Notes: generated by a model not told the origin, from the letters alone. DNA of 64,000 nucleotides from Closterium sp. NIES-65 (GCA_948144175.1 CANXME010002011.1:124001-188000), one strand, 5' to 3'; shown: positions 1 through 13,065, numbered from the stretch's first letter. Numbers and translations: made by a program.

Positions 1-175
1 GGGTTGAACCACTTCAAGAAATCTCGCCTCAAGATGAAATCTAAACCCTTGATGCTCGTGATCGGCAATGTCGGCTTCCACCTCAGAGCCCCTATGTGCA
101 CCTGCAGTGACGCTTCGCCGTGGATGGGAAGTTTCGTACCGTCCACCATTGTTGCCATAAACTTGGTCTCCTCCT
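1..175 (-). pseudogene. Ty3/gypsy-type aspartic protease remnant fused to copia element A
   Basis: Read on the minus strand, this stretch encodes a run with DGTKLPIHGEA, HIGALRWKP and LDFILRRDFLKW. That resembles the C-terminal half of a gypsy-type retropepsin (flap region and the ILG-RDFL motif; here ILRR). It is joined directly to the copia RNase H end of element A, close to position 175, where both sequences share ccttggtgaag. No other part of a gypsy element is visible because the window starts here. It is most likely a recombination or deletion junction between two dead elements. Confidence 0.5.
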
Positions 176-3100
176 TGGTGAAGATATCAGCAGTGTTGGC
201 CTCAGAGACCACGTACGCAAGACGCAGCTGACCACGCTTCTGCAGCTCACGAGCAAGAAAGTAGCGGAGAGCAATGTGCTTCGTTCTGTGCTCCAGTCTC
301 TGCTCCCGACACAAGGCCAGCATGGCCTTGTTGTCTACGTACAGCACTAGAGGAGAACGAGGCGGCTCTCCGAGGTCAGTCAGCAGGTAGGTGAGCTATC
401 AAAGCTCCTGTGTAGCCATGGCTCCTTCGTAGATCTAAGCCTCACAACTGGAGCCGAGAACAGAAGACGAGCGGGTAGCCTGCCAAGAAACAGAGCCAGA
501 GCTAAGGCTGAAGGTGTAACCCTGTGACGACCGCTGCGTAGCCTGGTCGTCAGCCCAAGAAGCGTCTGCGTGTCCAGTGAGGACCACTGGACTCTGCCCT
601 CCAAGCACAAGCCCCATGCCCGACGTACTGCACAAGTAGCGCAACACCCTCTTCGCTGCAGCCATGTGCTCCGGTCTGTGTCTCCCAGGAGCAACATAGC
701 GTGCGAGAATGCTAAGAGGGTATGCAAGGTCAGGTTTTGTGCAGGTCATCAGGTACATGAGGCAGCCAACAAGCTCTGGGTATGGGCCACTCGACTCTAC
801 GGACTCATCCGAAGGCAGAGCTGAGAGCGAGTGGCGAGTAGACAGAGGAGTGGTCTGAGGCGAGGAGTACGTGAAGCCGAAGCGCTGAAGGACCTTCTGC
901 ACCATGTGTGACTGAGTCAGGGTAATGGTGCGACGTGCTCTGTCCCGGGTGATCTGCAAGCCAAGGTAGCTGCGCAGTTCACCCAGGTCTGTGCACGTGT
1001 GTCTCTTCTGCAGCTCGGACTTCACGTGGGCGAGTCCAGCAGTGTCAGCAGTGGCAAAGACCAAGTCGTCGACGTACACGAGGATGTAGAACGGCGGCAA
1101 AGAGGGTGTCGGTGCGTAGAAACAGCGACGGGTCAGCTGTAGAAGGAGCAAACCCAAGAGCCGCAAGTGTAGTCCTCAGTGTGTCGTGCCACTCATGCGG
1201 TGCCTGGCGGAGACCGTAGTCTGGCCGCCGGAGACTCCACTGGGTGCCAGGAGGAAAAGTCCCAGTCAAGCCAGGTGGGCGGCGCAGCCAGATCTCCTCG
1301 TGCAGGCTGCCCTGCAAGAAAGCAGTGCTGAAGTCAAGAGAGTGTAGCTCGTAGTCACGGTGACCAGCTATGTGCAGCAGCACGAGTGGTCATCTTTGGG
1401 ATGGGAGAGAAGGTCTGAAAGTAGTCAACTCCCTGCCGCTGACTGAAGCCACGAGCCACGTAACGCGCCTTGAAGACAGGCGGAGAACCCGGCGGCCGCT
1501 TCACCCTGAAAATCTACATACCACTGACAATGTTCGCCCAAGGAGGGGGAACGTCGTCAACGTAGGTGCCTGTGGACTTCCAGGAAGCCATCTCTGCGTC
1601 CATAGCTGCCTGCCACTGAGAGGAGTAGGGACCCCCTATCGCCTCCGCGTAAGAGCGCGGAGTCGGGATGTCAAGTGCATCCGGGTCTCTCTCACGGGTA
1701 AGCAGTACAGACACGAGATGAGGTGAAGCAGCAGCCAAGCACTGGAACTCCTCCTGCCTGTCCTGAAGGACGTCCGTGCCAAGGGCACAAACACCCCCGA
1801 CGGACGGAGGACAGACAGACTCAGCAACAAGACTGGCAGCGTAGTCTAGGCGACAGCGAGCAGCAAAGTCGACGAGCTCAACAACTAAGGCAGACGCAGC
1901 AGTGGACTCAAAGGAAGGGTCAGTGGCAATAGTGGCAAGGAGACGCGTGACAGTAGGACTGGCAGCACGAAGAGAGTCCGACTCCGGGTCGGCAAAAGCA
2001 GGAAGAGAAGCCTCAGGAGGAGAAGGCAAAGAGGCACGCAGAGGAGCAGTGGACGGACGCAGAGACATCTTGTGCATGCCAGGGGCAGGAAGAGGACGCT
2101 GACGCGAACCACGACCACTAGTGCAAGCAGCACGGACAGGCGACGCGGGGCGAGACGCAAGCTCACGACGCTCAGCAAGACCTCCAGTAGGACCAGTGTA
2201 GGGAGAAGGAGCAGGCAGTGTGGAAGCTGGCTGTAACTATAGCTGTGACCAGACAGGCTGCGGACATAATAAGGGAGGAGGAGGACCAGTACAAGGTGGG
2301 AGACCAAGAACCTGCTGAAGGAGCGGAACGAAGTACAGCCGAGGCCGCGCGGCGACTCCAGACACAGCAGGAACACCACCAGTACCCCTCGGTGGTAGCA
2401 CCAGCGCCAGCAGCACCTCTAGCTCTAGTACCTACAGCAGCACGAGCAGCACCCCTAGCAGGGGCGCCTCCAAGACTAGCAGCAGTAGCATCGGCGCCAA
2501 CACCCTCAGCAGCTCGAGTACTCCCAATACGAGCACCTCCGGGACCCGCGGCACCAACACCCTAAGCAGCTGAAGAAACTCCAGCTCCAGCAGCACGCCT
2601 CCAGCGCCGGGCAAACCACTCGCGCAGCTCCTGTGGAGAGAGTGGCTCCTGCCGAGATGAAGCACCCGGAGAGCTGCCAGGCACAACACCACCTGACGCC
2701 ACACGAGCAGGCCCAGCTCCCTCAGGCTCCGCAACCCCAGGCTCAGCACCTCCAGGCGTAGGACCCCCAGGCTCAGCACCCCCAGGCGTAGCACCCCCGG
2801 GCTCAGCACCCCCACACTCAGTACCCCCAGACTCAGCACCCCCAGGGTCAGCACCCCCAGACTCAACACCCCCAGGCTCAGCACCCCCAGACTAAGCACC
2901 CCCAGGCTCAGCACCTCCTGGCTTAGCACCCTCAGCAGCACCAGAGTCACCAGCTACCTTGACAGGCTCAACTGCGTCTACCTGGTACACACCTGAAGGG
3001 GCAGGACCCTGAGGGGGAAGAGGGTCTACTTGGGGGGGACCTGGCATACGGAAGAGCGGTGGGGGGGGGGAGGGACGGAGTGCGGTAGGGGAAGAGACGG

Positions 3101-3400
3101 TAGTAGGGGACCGACTCGTCAAACGTGACGTCCTGGGAGGACAGAACACAGCGAGAGGTGGGGTGGTAGAACTGCCACCCTGACGCGTCAGGGGGGAAGC
3201 CAAGGAAGACACAAGGAGCAGCACGAGGGGACAGTTTGTCCGCAGACAAGTCGCGGACAAACGCCCGAGATCCCCAGACACGGAACGCAGACGCATCGCC
3301 AACCTTCCCCGTCCACAGCAAAGTTGGGGAGGTCTCCGGCATGGAGACCACTAGCTGCATCCTGCCACTACAAGCAGCTGCGGAACTACTCACTCCAGGA
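176..3400 (-). pseudogene. Copia A pol remnant (integrase C-terminus, linker, RT, RNase H)
   Basis: Minus-strand fragments in several frames. The integrase C-terminal part (LLWTGKVGDASAFRVWGSRA) is near 3340-3000 and the GAEPGGA-type repeat linker near 2940-2690. The RT starts near 1600. The RT catalytic strand YVDDLVFATAD lies near 1080-1050 and the RNase H part (HADASWADDQATQRSSQGYTF) near 580-500. Breaks seen: a one-base insertion near 1105 relative to B, and a nonsense codon at about 435 where B and C have Glu. No product is expected. Confidence 0.8.
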
Positions 3401-3659
3401 CGACTCCCACTACAGCCACCCCAACAACCCCAACTAGCGTACCACTCACGAAGCTATTGAGGGTTGAGGGACTCACGCGGGCGATGCTGGAGCTGCATCT
3501 GGCCACGCCAGGAGCAGCAGTAGCAGTAGAAAGAACAGCAATAGTAAGAGGAGCAGTAACAGCAGTACAGGCAGGGCAGTGCTCTCCAGTGGCGAGAAGG
3601 GCAGGCATACGACGGCGGAAACGGCGATGCCGCTACCACTGTAGAGCGAGAGCTCCGCG

Positions 3660-4860
3660 GCAGCTGCAGGGATGGCTGCTCCAGGGGCGGCTGCTGCAAT
3701 GGCGGCTGCTCCATGGCCGGCGGCTGCTCCAGGGGCGGCTGCTGTAGTGGCGGCTGCTCCAGGGGCGGCTGCTGCAGTGGCGGCTGCTCCAGAGGCGGCT
3801 GCTCCAGAGGCGGCTGCTGCAGTGGCGGCTGCTCCACGGGCGGCTGCTGCAGCGACGGCTGCTCCAGGGGCGGCTGCTGCAGCGGCGGCTGCTTTAGGGG
3901 TTGGCTGCTGCAATGGTGGCTGCTCCAGGGGCGGCTGCTGCAGTGGTGGCTGCTCCAGGGGCGGCTGCTGCAGTGGTGGCTGCTCCAGGGGCGGCTCGGC
4001 TGCTGGGCGACTCGGCGGCTCAGGTGCTGGGTGGCTCGGTGGCTCGGCTGCCCGCTAGGGGCGGCGACGGGGCCGGGTAGAGGCGGCGACGGGGCCGCTA
4101 GGGGCGGCGACGGGGCCACGTAGGGAGGGGAGCGGCGACGGGGCCGCGTAGGGGCGGCTACGAGGCCGCGTAGGGGGGGCGATGGGGCCGCATAGGGAGG
4201 GGAGCGGCGACGGGGCCGCTAGAGGCGGTGACGGGGCCGCGTAGGGGCGGCGACGGGGCCGCGTAGGGGCGGCAACGGGGCCGCGTAGGGAGGTCAGCGG
4301 TGACGGGGCCGCTAGGGGCGGCGACGGGGCCGCGTAAGGGCGGCGACGGGGCCACGTAGGGAGGGGAGCGGCTACGGGGCCGCTAGGGACGGCGACGGGG
4401 CCGCATAGGGGCGGCGACGGGGCCGCGTAGGGGCGGCAATGGGGCCGCGTAAGGAGGTCAGCGGCGACGGGGCCGCGTAGGGGCGGCTACGGGGCCGCGT
4501 AGGGAGGGGAGCGGCTACCGGGCTGCTAGGGGCGGCGACGAGGCCACTAGGGGCGGCGACGGGGCCGCGTAGGGGCGGCTACGGGGCCGCGTAGGGAGGG
4601 GAGCGGCTACGGGGCCGCTAGGGGCGGCGACGGGGCCGCTAGGGGCGGCGACGAGGCCGCGTACGGGCGGCAACGGGGCCGCGTAGGGAGGGAGGCGGCA
4701 ACGGGGCGGCGACAGGGCCGTTAGGGGCGGCGACGGGGCCGCGTAGGGGCGTCGACGGGGCCGCTAGGGGCCGCGAGGGTCCTGGAAGGGCGGCTACGGG
4801 GCCGCTAGGGGCGGCGACGGGGCCGCTGAGGGTGGCGCGAGGGGCCGTGAGAGGGGCCTC
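3660..4860. repeat. GC-rich tandem-repeat leader of copia A
   Basis: Between the primer binding site and the surviving pol lies about 1.2 kb of GC-rich short repeats. From 4030 to 4850 the unit resembles GGGGCCGCGTAGGGGCGGCGAC with variants. From 3660 to 4000 the unit resembles GGCGGCTGCTCCAGGGGC. Long open frames here are low-complexity products of the repeats. The position matches the leader repeats of B and C, but the repeat units differ. Confidence 0.8.
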
Positions 4861-4996
4861 TAAGAGAGGTCGACAGAAGGGCAGCCCACAAGGCGCGCCT
4901 CGGGCAGGAGCGACTGTCGCTCCGGTCAGAAAAAAAAAAAAGTTTCAGTGGTGGGCCCAAGGAGGCGTTCCCACTAGGGAACCTGCTCTGATACCA

Positions 4997-5122
4997 TGTG
5001 AAGAAATGAGGAATGAATGAACTAGCAAGCAGGTGGGTACAAGTAGGAAAACCTAGAAGTGTTGTACCCCATATTGTCTACCCCACTACAGCCTACATGG
5101 ACTATAGCATATGAGTTTGACA
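4997..5122 (-). repeat. 5' LTR of copia A
   Basis: 126 bp, TG...CA in minus orientation, same length as both LTRs of B and 3 bp shorter than those of C. It shares the block around GGGGTAGACAATATGGGGTAC with them. The primer binding site (4985-4996, complement of TGGTATCAGAGC) touches it. Confidence 0.85.
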
Positions 5123-5617
5123 ATCACTCATCGGTGCTCGCGAATGAAGAGCGCCCGCTACACTTCCTGCACATGTGCGGATCCTTCCGCGTTTTGGGGG
5201 TGGAAACGCTCGTGCTGAGCATTTTTCTTGCGCCGAGTCAAATGGCTGTGCTTGTCTAGTCCTATTACCAAGCCAGCAAGGGCGTGGGAGGGTTGCAAGC
5301 ATCATCGATCATCGGCGCTCGCGAATGAAGAGCGCCCGCTGCACTTCCTGCACATGTGTGGGTCCTTCCGCGTTTTGGGGGTGGAAACGCTTGTTTCGAG
5401 CGTTTTTCTTCCGCCAAGTCACGTGGCTGCGCTTGTCTGGTCCTATTACCAAGCCAGCAAGGGCGTGGGAGGGTCGTAAGCATCATCGGTCATCGAGGCT
5501 CGCGAATGAAGAGCGCCCGGTGCACTTCCTGCACATGTGCAGCTCCTTCCGTGTTTTGGGGGTGGAAGCGCTTATTTCGAGCGTTTTTCTTCCGCCGAGT
5601 CACGTGGCTGCGCTTGT
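5123..5617. repeat. 181-bp satellite array, left part
   Basis: Nearly three monomers. The landmark ctcgcgaatgaagagcgc recurs at 5137, 5318 and 5499, exactly 181 bp apart. The array is interrupted by copia B and resumes at 13197. Monomers differ by a few percent. No conserved gene product is recognisable. Confidence 0.9.
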
Positions 5618-5743
5618 TGAGAAAACTGAAACGAGAATAAAATGACTAAGTGAAAGTTGGGTACAACTGCAACCCTAGAAAGCTGTACCCCATATGTGCT
5701 ACCCCACTATAGCCTACAACAGCTATGTCATACAAATCTGACA
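5618..5743 (-). repeat. 3' LTR of copia B
   Basis: 126 bp, begins TGTCAGA and ends TTCTCA on the minus strand. It differs at 3 of 126 positions from 13066-13191. Confidence 0.9.
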
Positions 5744-5953
5744 CACCCCCATAGGCAAAGTGGGGGAGAACAAGGGGTCACAAGACCACTCAAGCAAAGC
5801 AAAGCAAAGCTCAGGGTGGATCACAAAGTCACCACACATTCCGAGCACAAGTTCAAGGCCAGACGGCCAGTTCACATGCAAGAGCACACACATATATATA
5901 AAAGGCTAAACAAGCAAGAGCAGGAGTATATATATGTGACAGTACAAGCAAGG

Positions 5954-8900
5954 TCAAGAAGTGAGCAAGTGAGGCAAGACAGGCACAAGACCAAGCTGAG
6001 TACAGAAGCGCTGATGATCACAAGGCGCAAGTGCCTTAGTGAAGATATCACCAGTGTTGGCCTCAGAGGCCACGTACGCAAGTCGCAACTGACCACGCTG
6101 CTGCAGCTCACGAGCAAGAAAGTAGCGGAGAGCAATGTGCTTCGTTCTGTGCTCCAGGCGCTGCTCCCGACACAAGGCCAGCATGGCCTTGTTGTCTACG
6201 TAATGCACTAGAGGAGAACGAGGCGGCTCTCCAAGGTCGGTCAGCAGGTAGGAGAGCCAGCGTAGCTCCTGAGCAGCCATGGCTCCGGTGTAGATCTCAG
6301 CCTCACAACTGGAGCGGAGAACAGAAGACGAGCGAGTAGCCCGAAACGAAACAGAGCCGGAACCAAGGCTGAAGGTGTAACCCTGTGACGATCGCTGCGT
6401 AGCCTGGTCATCAGCCCAAGAAGCGTCTGCGTGCCCACTAAGGACTACTGGACTCTGCCCTCCAAGCACTAGCCCCATGCCCGACGTACTGCACAAGTAG
6501 CGCAACACCCTCTTCGCTGCAGCCATGTGCTCTGGTCTGTGTCTCCCAGGAGCAACATAGCGTGCAAGAATGCTAAGAGGGTATGCAAGGTCAGGTCGTG
6601 TGCAGGTCATCAGGTACATGAGGCAGCCAACAAGCTCTGGGTACGGGCCACTCGACTCTACGGACTCATCCGGAGGCAGAGCTGAGAGCGAGTGGCAAGT
6701 AGACAGAGGAGTGGCCTGAGGCGAGGAGTACGTGAAGCCGAAGCGCTGAAGGACCTGCTGCACCATGTGTGACTGAGTCAAGGTAATGGTGCGACGTGCT
6801 CTGTCCCGGGTGATCTGCAAGCCAAGGTAGTTGCGCAGTTCACCCAGGTCTGTGCACGTGTGTCTCTTCAGCAGCTCGGACTTCACGTGGGCGAGTCCAG
6901 CAGTGTCAGCAGTGGCAAAGACCAAGTCGTCGACGTACACGAGGATGTAGAACGGCGGCAAAGAGGTGTCGGTGTGTAGAAACAGCGACGGGTCGGCAGT
7001 AGAGGGAGCAAACCTAAGAGCCGCAAGCGTAGTCCTCAGTGTGTCGTGCCACTCACTCGGTGCCTGGCGGAGACCATAGACTGGCCGTCGGAGGCTCCAC
7101 TGGGTGCCAAGAGGAAAATTCCCAGTGAAGCCAGGTAGACGGCGCAGCCAGATCTCCTCGTGCAGGCTACCCTGCAAGAAAGCAGTGCTGAAGTCAAGGG
7201 AGTGAAGCTCGTAGTCACCCTGAGTGGCTATGTGCAGCAGCACCCGAAGAGTGGTCATCTTCGGGGTGGGAGAGAAGGTCTGAAAGTAGTCAACTCCCTG
7301 CCGCTGACTGAAGCCACGAGCCACGTACCGCGCCTTGAAGACAGGTGGAGAGCCCGGCGGCCGCTTCACCCTGAAGATCCACATCCCACTGACAATGTTC
7401 GCCCCAGAAGGGGGAATCTCGTCAACGTAGGTGCTTGTGGACTTCTAGGAAGCCATCTCTGCATCCATAGCTGCCTGCCACTGAGAGGAGTAGGGACCCT
7501 CTACGGCCTCCGCGTAAGAGCGCAGAGTCAGGATGTCAAGTGCATCCGGGTCTCCCTCAGGGGTAAGCAGTACGGACACGAGATGAGGTGAAGCAGCAGC
7601 CAGACACTGGAACTCCTCCTGCTTGTCCTCAAGGACGTCCGTGCCAAGAGCACACTCACCCCCGGCGGACGGAGGACAGACAGACGCAGACTCAGCAACA
7701 AGACTAGCAGCGTAGTCTAGACGACAGCGAGCAGCAAAGTCGACGAGCTCAGCAATAAGAGCAGACGCAGCAGTGGACTCAAAGGAGGGGTCAGTGACGA
7801 CAGTAGCAAGGAGACGCATGACAGTAGGACTGGCAGCACGAAGAGAGTCCGACTTCGGGTTGGCAAGTGCAGGAAGAGAGGACTCAGGAGGAGAAGGCAA
7901 AGGGGCACGCAGAGGAGCAGTGGATGGACGCAGAGACATCCAGTGCGTGCCAGGGACAGGAGGAGGACGCTGACGTGAACTGCGACCACTAGCGCGAGCA
8001 GCACGAACAGGTGACGCAGGGCGAGACGCAGGCTCACGACGCTCAGCAAGACCTCCAGTAGGACCAGTGTAGGGAGAAGGAGCAGGCAGTGGGGAGGCCG
8101 GCGGTAACTCTGGCTGTGACTGGACAGGCGGTGGACACTCTAAGGGAGGAGGAGGACCAGTAGAAGGCGGGAGACCAAGAACCTGCTGAAGGAGCAGAAC
8201 GAAGTACGGCCGAGGCCGCGCGGCGACTCCAGACACAGCAGGGACAGCACCAGCACCCTCAGCGGCAGCACCAGCGCCAGCAGCACCTCCAGCTGCAGTA
8301 CCTCCAGCAGCACCAGCAGCACCTGCAGCAGGACCGCCGCCAGGACTGACAGCAGTAGCCTCAGCACCAACACCCTAAGCAGCTCCACCTCCAGTCGTAC
8401 CCGCAGGCCCAGTTGCTCCAGCACTCCCAGGACGAGCACCTCCGGGACCGGCGGCACCAGCACCCTCAGCGACCGAAGAAGCTCCAGCGCCAGGAGTACG
8501 CCTCTAGCGCCGGGCAAACCACTCGCGCAGCTCCTGTGGAGAGAGTGGCTCCCGCCAAGACGAAGCACCCGGAGAACCTCCAGGCCCAGCACCGCCAGAC
8601 GCCACACGAGCAGGTCCAGCGGCCGCTGGCTCCGCATCTCCAGGCTCAGTAGCCCCAGACTCAGCACCCCCAGGCTCAGCAGCTCCTGACGTAGCACCCC
8701 CAGGCTCAGCACCCCCAGGCGTAGTACCCCCAGGCCCAGCACCCCAAGTCTCAGCACCCTCAGGCTCAGCACCCCCAGGCTCAGCACCCCCAGGCTCAGC
8801 ACCCCCAGGCTCAGCACTCATTCCCGCAGCACCTCCAGAGTCAGCACCCCCAGGCTCAGCACCCGCAGCAGTACCAGAGTCACCAGCAACCTCGACCGGC

Positions 8901-11900
8901 TCGACTGCGTCTACCTGGGACACACCTGAAGGGGCAGGACCCTGAGGGGGGAGGGGGTCTACCGGGGGGGGACCTGGCACAAGGAAGAGCGGAGGCGGGG
9001 GGAGGGAAGGAGTGCGGTAGGGGAAGAGACGGTAGTAGGGTACCGACTCATCAAACGTGACGTCCTGGGAGGACAAAACACGTCGAGAGGAGGGTTGGTA
9101 GAACTGCCACCCTTGCGCGTCAGGGGGGAAGCCAAGGAAGACAGAAGGAGCAGCACGAGGGGACAGCTTGTCCGCAGACAAGTCGCGGACAAACGCCCGA
9201 GATCCCCAGACACGGAACGCAGACGCATCGCCAACCTTCCCCGTCCACAGCAAAGCTGGGGAGGTCTCCAGCCTAGAGACCCTAGGGTGAAGGTTGATCT
9301 GATGCGCCGCGTACCGAATCGCAAACGGCCACAGAAAATGGGGGGCAGCCGCATGCATCATGGACGTACGAGCGACGTCCATGACCATGCCAATGTGGCG
9401 CTCAGCAATCCCATTTTGCTGTGGAGAGTCCGGAAGCGTAAAGGTCTGGCGGATGCCTTGCGCACGACAGTAGGCTCGCAGAAGGCCAGAGGAGAACTCT
9501 CCGCCTCGGTCAAAGTGCAGACGCAGAACAGGAAAGTCCGAGCCGAAGCTCCTCATGAGCTGGAGACGAGCTGCGCGGATCCAGTCGATCAACACCTCGG
9601 TGACATCACCCTTGCTGCGCAAGGGGAAGACCGTGGTGTAACACGAGTAGTCGTCAACCACCAGCAGGAAGTAGCGCTCGTGACCTTGTCCACGGACGCG
9701 GACCGGGCCCCACATGTCCATGTGAAGCGTCTGTAGCGGGGCCTCTGTCGGGGGAAACTGAGAGGAGTGAGGGGCTGCCCGGAGCTGCCCCTCGACACAG
9801 GGGACGCATGAATGATTAGGCCCCGGAGGAAGGGGAGGGAGGGACCGGGGAAGACCAGAGACAAGGACACAGGAAGCCATGCCTCGAAGACGAGGCAGGG
9901 AGGGGTGACCAAGACGGTGGTGCCACAGGAGAGTCTCGTGAGACAGGAGGCGACACGAGTAGGGGGCAGACTCAGGACCAGACCTGGACGCTGCAGCAAA
10001 CACCTGACCCGACGCAGCTACCTGGCCAGACGCAGGGACAGGAGGAGACTCAGCGGTCAGGGTGTAGAGGCTCGACCCCGGCCGACGCGTAAACGTGGCC
10101 AGGTGCCTGCCTGTGCGAGCGTCCGAGCAGTGGGTCACCCGCTGACTCGCAGGAGTAAACTGGTGAACCCCCGCATCCTGCAGGTCAGCACCACTCACCA
10201 AGTTCGTAGAGAACGAGGGGAGGTAAAGACCAGACAAGGTGCCAGAGGGGGCAGCCGGACACGGGAGGACAGTAGAGAAGTGAGAGAGGACAGGGCCCCC
10301 AGAGGGGTCTGCCAGGGAGACTGCAACCGGCCGACCAAGCGGCGTGAGTGTGGTGCAGTCTCGAAAGAAGGAGCGAGAAGCCCCTGAGTCAAGTGTGAAG
10401 GTGAGGGAGGCCGAAGCCGACTCGGAGACTGAGAGCGCAGACTCACCAGCACCTGAGGACGCAGACGCACTGGCACCTGGAGCAACAGCCTCACCAGCAC
10501 CTAGAGCAGTAGTCGCAATGCCCGAGTCGGGCGGGAAACACCGGTAACAGTCACCCTCATCACTAATAGTCACAGCATACATGGTAGCAAGGATAGCATC
10601 AAAGTCAAGATCATAGATAGCTACACCTTCCCTAGACAGCTCTCCCGAGTGGGGGATCTCTGTAGCCTCCGGGAACTGCTGACGCCAAGCGTCCGTCACG
10701 CGGCCAAAGCAGCGCTGGGTGGGGTGGGCACCCCCACACTGCTCACCTGCGTGGTCGCCGATGCGAAGGACGTAGGTGCACGGACCAAAACCCCCACCAC
10801 GCTGACGCTGCGCGTACCACTCACGAAGCAGCTGAGGGGGGGGGATGTCCCGAGAACGCTGCTGCTGCTGCTGCTGGCGGTGACCACCTCCGGAGTTGCT
10901 CCGCTGGGAAGCGCCACCCCGACCAGCTCCACCTCCTCCACCACCGCCTCCTCCACCTCCACCACCTCCGCCGCCTCCGCTCCCACCGCTCCCGCCTCCG
11001 CCTCCACTGCTGCCACCGACACCTCCACCCCCGCCACCACTCCCACCGCCACCCCCACTCCCTCCGCCACCTCCACCGCCACCTCCACCACCCCCGCTAG
11101 CTCCACCCGCGCCCTTGCCCCCCTTGCCCTTGCCAGAGCGGCGTCTCCCGCTAGGGGCAGACGCCGCACCGACCGACTCAAGACCAACGAGGTCGGCCGC
11201 AGCAGCAGAGGCAACAGAGGGCAACAGGGGGGAAGGGGAACACCCCTCAAAGATGGGGGTGCGAGGGTCACCACGAGAGGCTCCTACAGCGACTATGCTC
11301 TTCTCCGCTGCTATGAGGGCCTTCTCTAGTAGGTCAACAGTGAGAGTGGTGGGACAGACTGAGAGGAAGTGGTCCCTGACTACACGAAGGGAGTCAGGGA
11401 GGCGGGTGACTATGTAATAGAGAGTGATGTACATGGGGGGGGGGGGTTCTTGGCGCAGAAATCAACAGGAAGCGCAGCGCGGTACCGAGTGTCACTAGTG
11501 CGGAGGTGCGTAATGAGGTCAGCGACTGTGGGAAAGGCAGCAAGGTCAGGGAAGAGGTACGGTAGCATGAGGCGGCTCAGTGCAGCAGTGGCGGGGGAAG
11601 AGTAACGCGCAACTACAGCGTCGTACAAGGTCTGAGCACTCTTGTACTGACTAAAGTGCGCGCGCTCAGTGGTAGGTAGGTGGTGACGCACAGCAAGACG
11701 TGCAGCAGCATCGCGAGTGGCCCAGTGGGAGCGAACAGTGGCGTCAGCGTCAGCAGCAGGGGCAGGGGAGGCGCCAGAGATGAGGTCAAAGAGGGAGAGA
11801 CCGTCTCCCCTATCGCACTATAGGAAAAACTGCAGGTCATCTACCCAGACCTCAAAGTCAAAGGCCCGACCCTCAGCGTCAAAAGCGAGAACACTGGGGT

Positions 11901-11906
11901 AGCCAT
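5954..11906 (-). pseudogene. Copia B gag-pol polyprotein, frameshifted
   Basis: Starts at the ATG complementary to 11904-11906. A one-base loss at codon 4 relative to copia C breaks the frame at once, and a 12-base G run near 11435 (10 in C) breaks it again. The stretch 11434-8504 is open for 976 codons. It holds the gag tail with a poly-Gly tract, a C-x13-C-x3-H-x4-C cluster, the protease (LDSGASRSFF) and the integrase (HHRLGHPS, DYSCYTTVFP, DRGGEFSSG). It ends at a Trp-to-stop change in the LREWFARR motif. The linker (8236-7445) and RT/RNase H (7384-5954, YVDDLVFATAD) follow in separate open blocks. Nearly all domains are legible, so the element died recently. Confidence 0.85.
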
Positions 11907-12019
11907 GACAGCAGTAGACTAGCAGCACTAACTCTAGGACAGTGGCAGTGTAGTGACAGAAGCGCTGCTCTCACCAGACAGGGCGGTTCGGTCAGCGCAG
12001 CAGCACAGCACCTCGGCAA

Positions 12020-12870
12020 CATGGCGGCTCGGGCGACTCGGACTGCTCAGCAGCAACTGCGGCTCTGCGGCACCAGCGGCTCGGCTCCTCAGCGGCTCAG
12101 GCGGCTCGGGCGATTCGAGCGGCTTGGGCGGCTCGGGAGGCTCGAGCGGCTCGGGCGGCTCGGGCGGCTCGGGCGGAACGGGCGGCTCGGGCTGCTTAGC
12201 GGTGCGGGCGGCTCGGTGGCGTAGGGCGGCAGGGCCGCTGGTAGGGCGGCGGGGCCACAAGGTAGGTGGCGGGGCCGCAACGAGAGGGGCGGCGGGACCG
12301 CAGCGAGGGGCGGGGGGGGCGCAGCGAGAGGGGCGGCGGGGCCGTAGCGAGAGGGGTGGCGGGGCCGCAGTGAAGGGCGGCGGGGCCGCAAGGTAGGCGG
12401 CGGGGCTGCAGCGAGAGAGGCGGCGGGGCCGCAGCAAAGGGCGGCGGGGCCGCAGAGAAGGGTGGCGGGGCCGCAGCGAAGGGCGGTGGGGCCGCAGCGA
12501 AGGGCGGCGGGGCCGCAGCGAAGGGCGGCGGGGCCGCAGCGAAGGGTGGCGGGGCCGCAGCGAAGGGCGGCGGGGCCACAGCCAAGGGCAGCGGGGCCGC
12601 AGCAAAAGGCGGCGGGGCCGCAGTGAAGGGTGGCGGGGCCGCAGCGAAGGGCGGCGGGGCCGCAGCGAAAGGCGGCGTGGCCGCAGCGAAGGGTGGTGGG
12701 GCCGCAGCGAAGGGCGGCGGGGCCACAGCGAAGGGCGGCGGGGCCGCAGCGAAAGGCGGCGGGGCCGTAGCGAAGGGTGGCGGGGCCGCAGTGAAGGGCG
12801 GCGGGGCCGCAGCGAAGGGCGGCGGGGCCGCAGCGAAGGGCGGCGGGGCCGGGACAGGGCGGCGCCGGGG
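12020..12870. repeat. GC-rich tandem-repeat leader of copia B
   Basis: About 0.85 kb between PBS and gag. From 12230 to 12870 a roughly 21-bp unit like GGGCGGCGGGGCCGCAGCGAA is repeated some 25-30 times. From 12080 to 12200 a 9-bp unit like GGCTCGGGC is repeated. Open frames here are repeat artefacts. Confidence 0.85.
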
Positions 12871-13065
12871 CCGTAGGGCTAGGTGACGGGGCCGTAGGGC
12901 TAGGCGACGGGGCCGTTAGGGCTAGGCGACGGGGCCGCTAGGGCGATTCGACGAGATGAGAGAGAGGAGCGCGACTCGGGCTGAGCGCGCTCCGGGCAGG
13001 AAAAAAAAATATTCGACTTGGTGGGCCCTAGGCACAGTTCCCACTAGGGAACCTGCTCGATACCA

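Larger units (their letters stand above)
176..5122 (-). mobile_element. Ty1/copia element A, degenerate, left end outside window
   Basis: Minus-strand LTR retrotransposon. The 126-bp 5' LTR is at 4997-5122 and is followed (minus direction) by a canonical initiator-tRNA-Met primer binding site at 4985-4996. It then has a long GC-rich tandem-repeat leader, a shortened gag, and integrase, reverse transcriptase and RNase H remnants. Against copies B and C it has lost most of gag, all of the protease and the catalytic part of integrase: the text passes from the gag LREWYA motif (near 3450) to the integrase C-terminal region (near 3350). The 3' LTR is not in the window. The right flank (5123 onward) is the 181-bp satellite, so the element sits inside that array. 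Confidence 0.85.

Noticed and set aside
3672-4123. Gly/Cys/Ser-rich frames in the leader of copia A (also 12021-12886 and 22401-23419)
   Set aside because: Frames made by GC-rich tandem repeats, different in each copy, on both strands.
10896-11417. Long proline-rich frame on the plus strand (and the matching frame 23926-24537 on the minus strand)
   Set aside because: Antisense shadow of the poly-Gly tract in copia gag.
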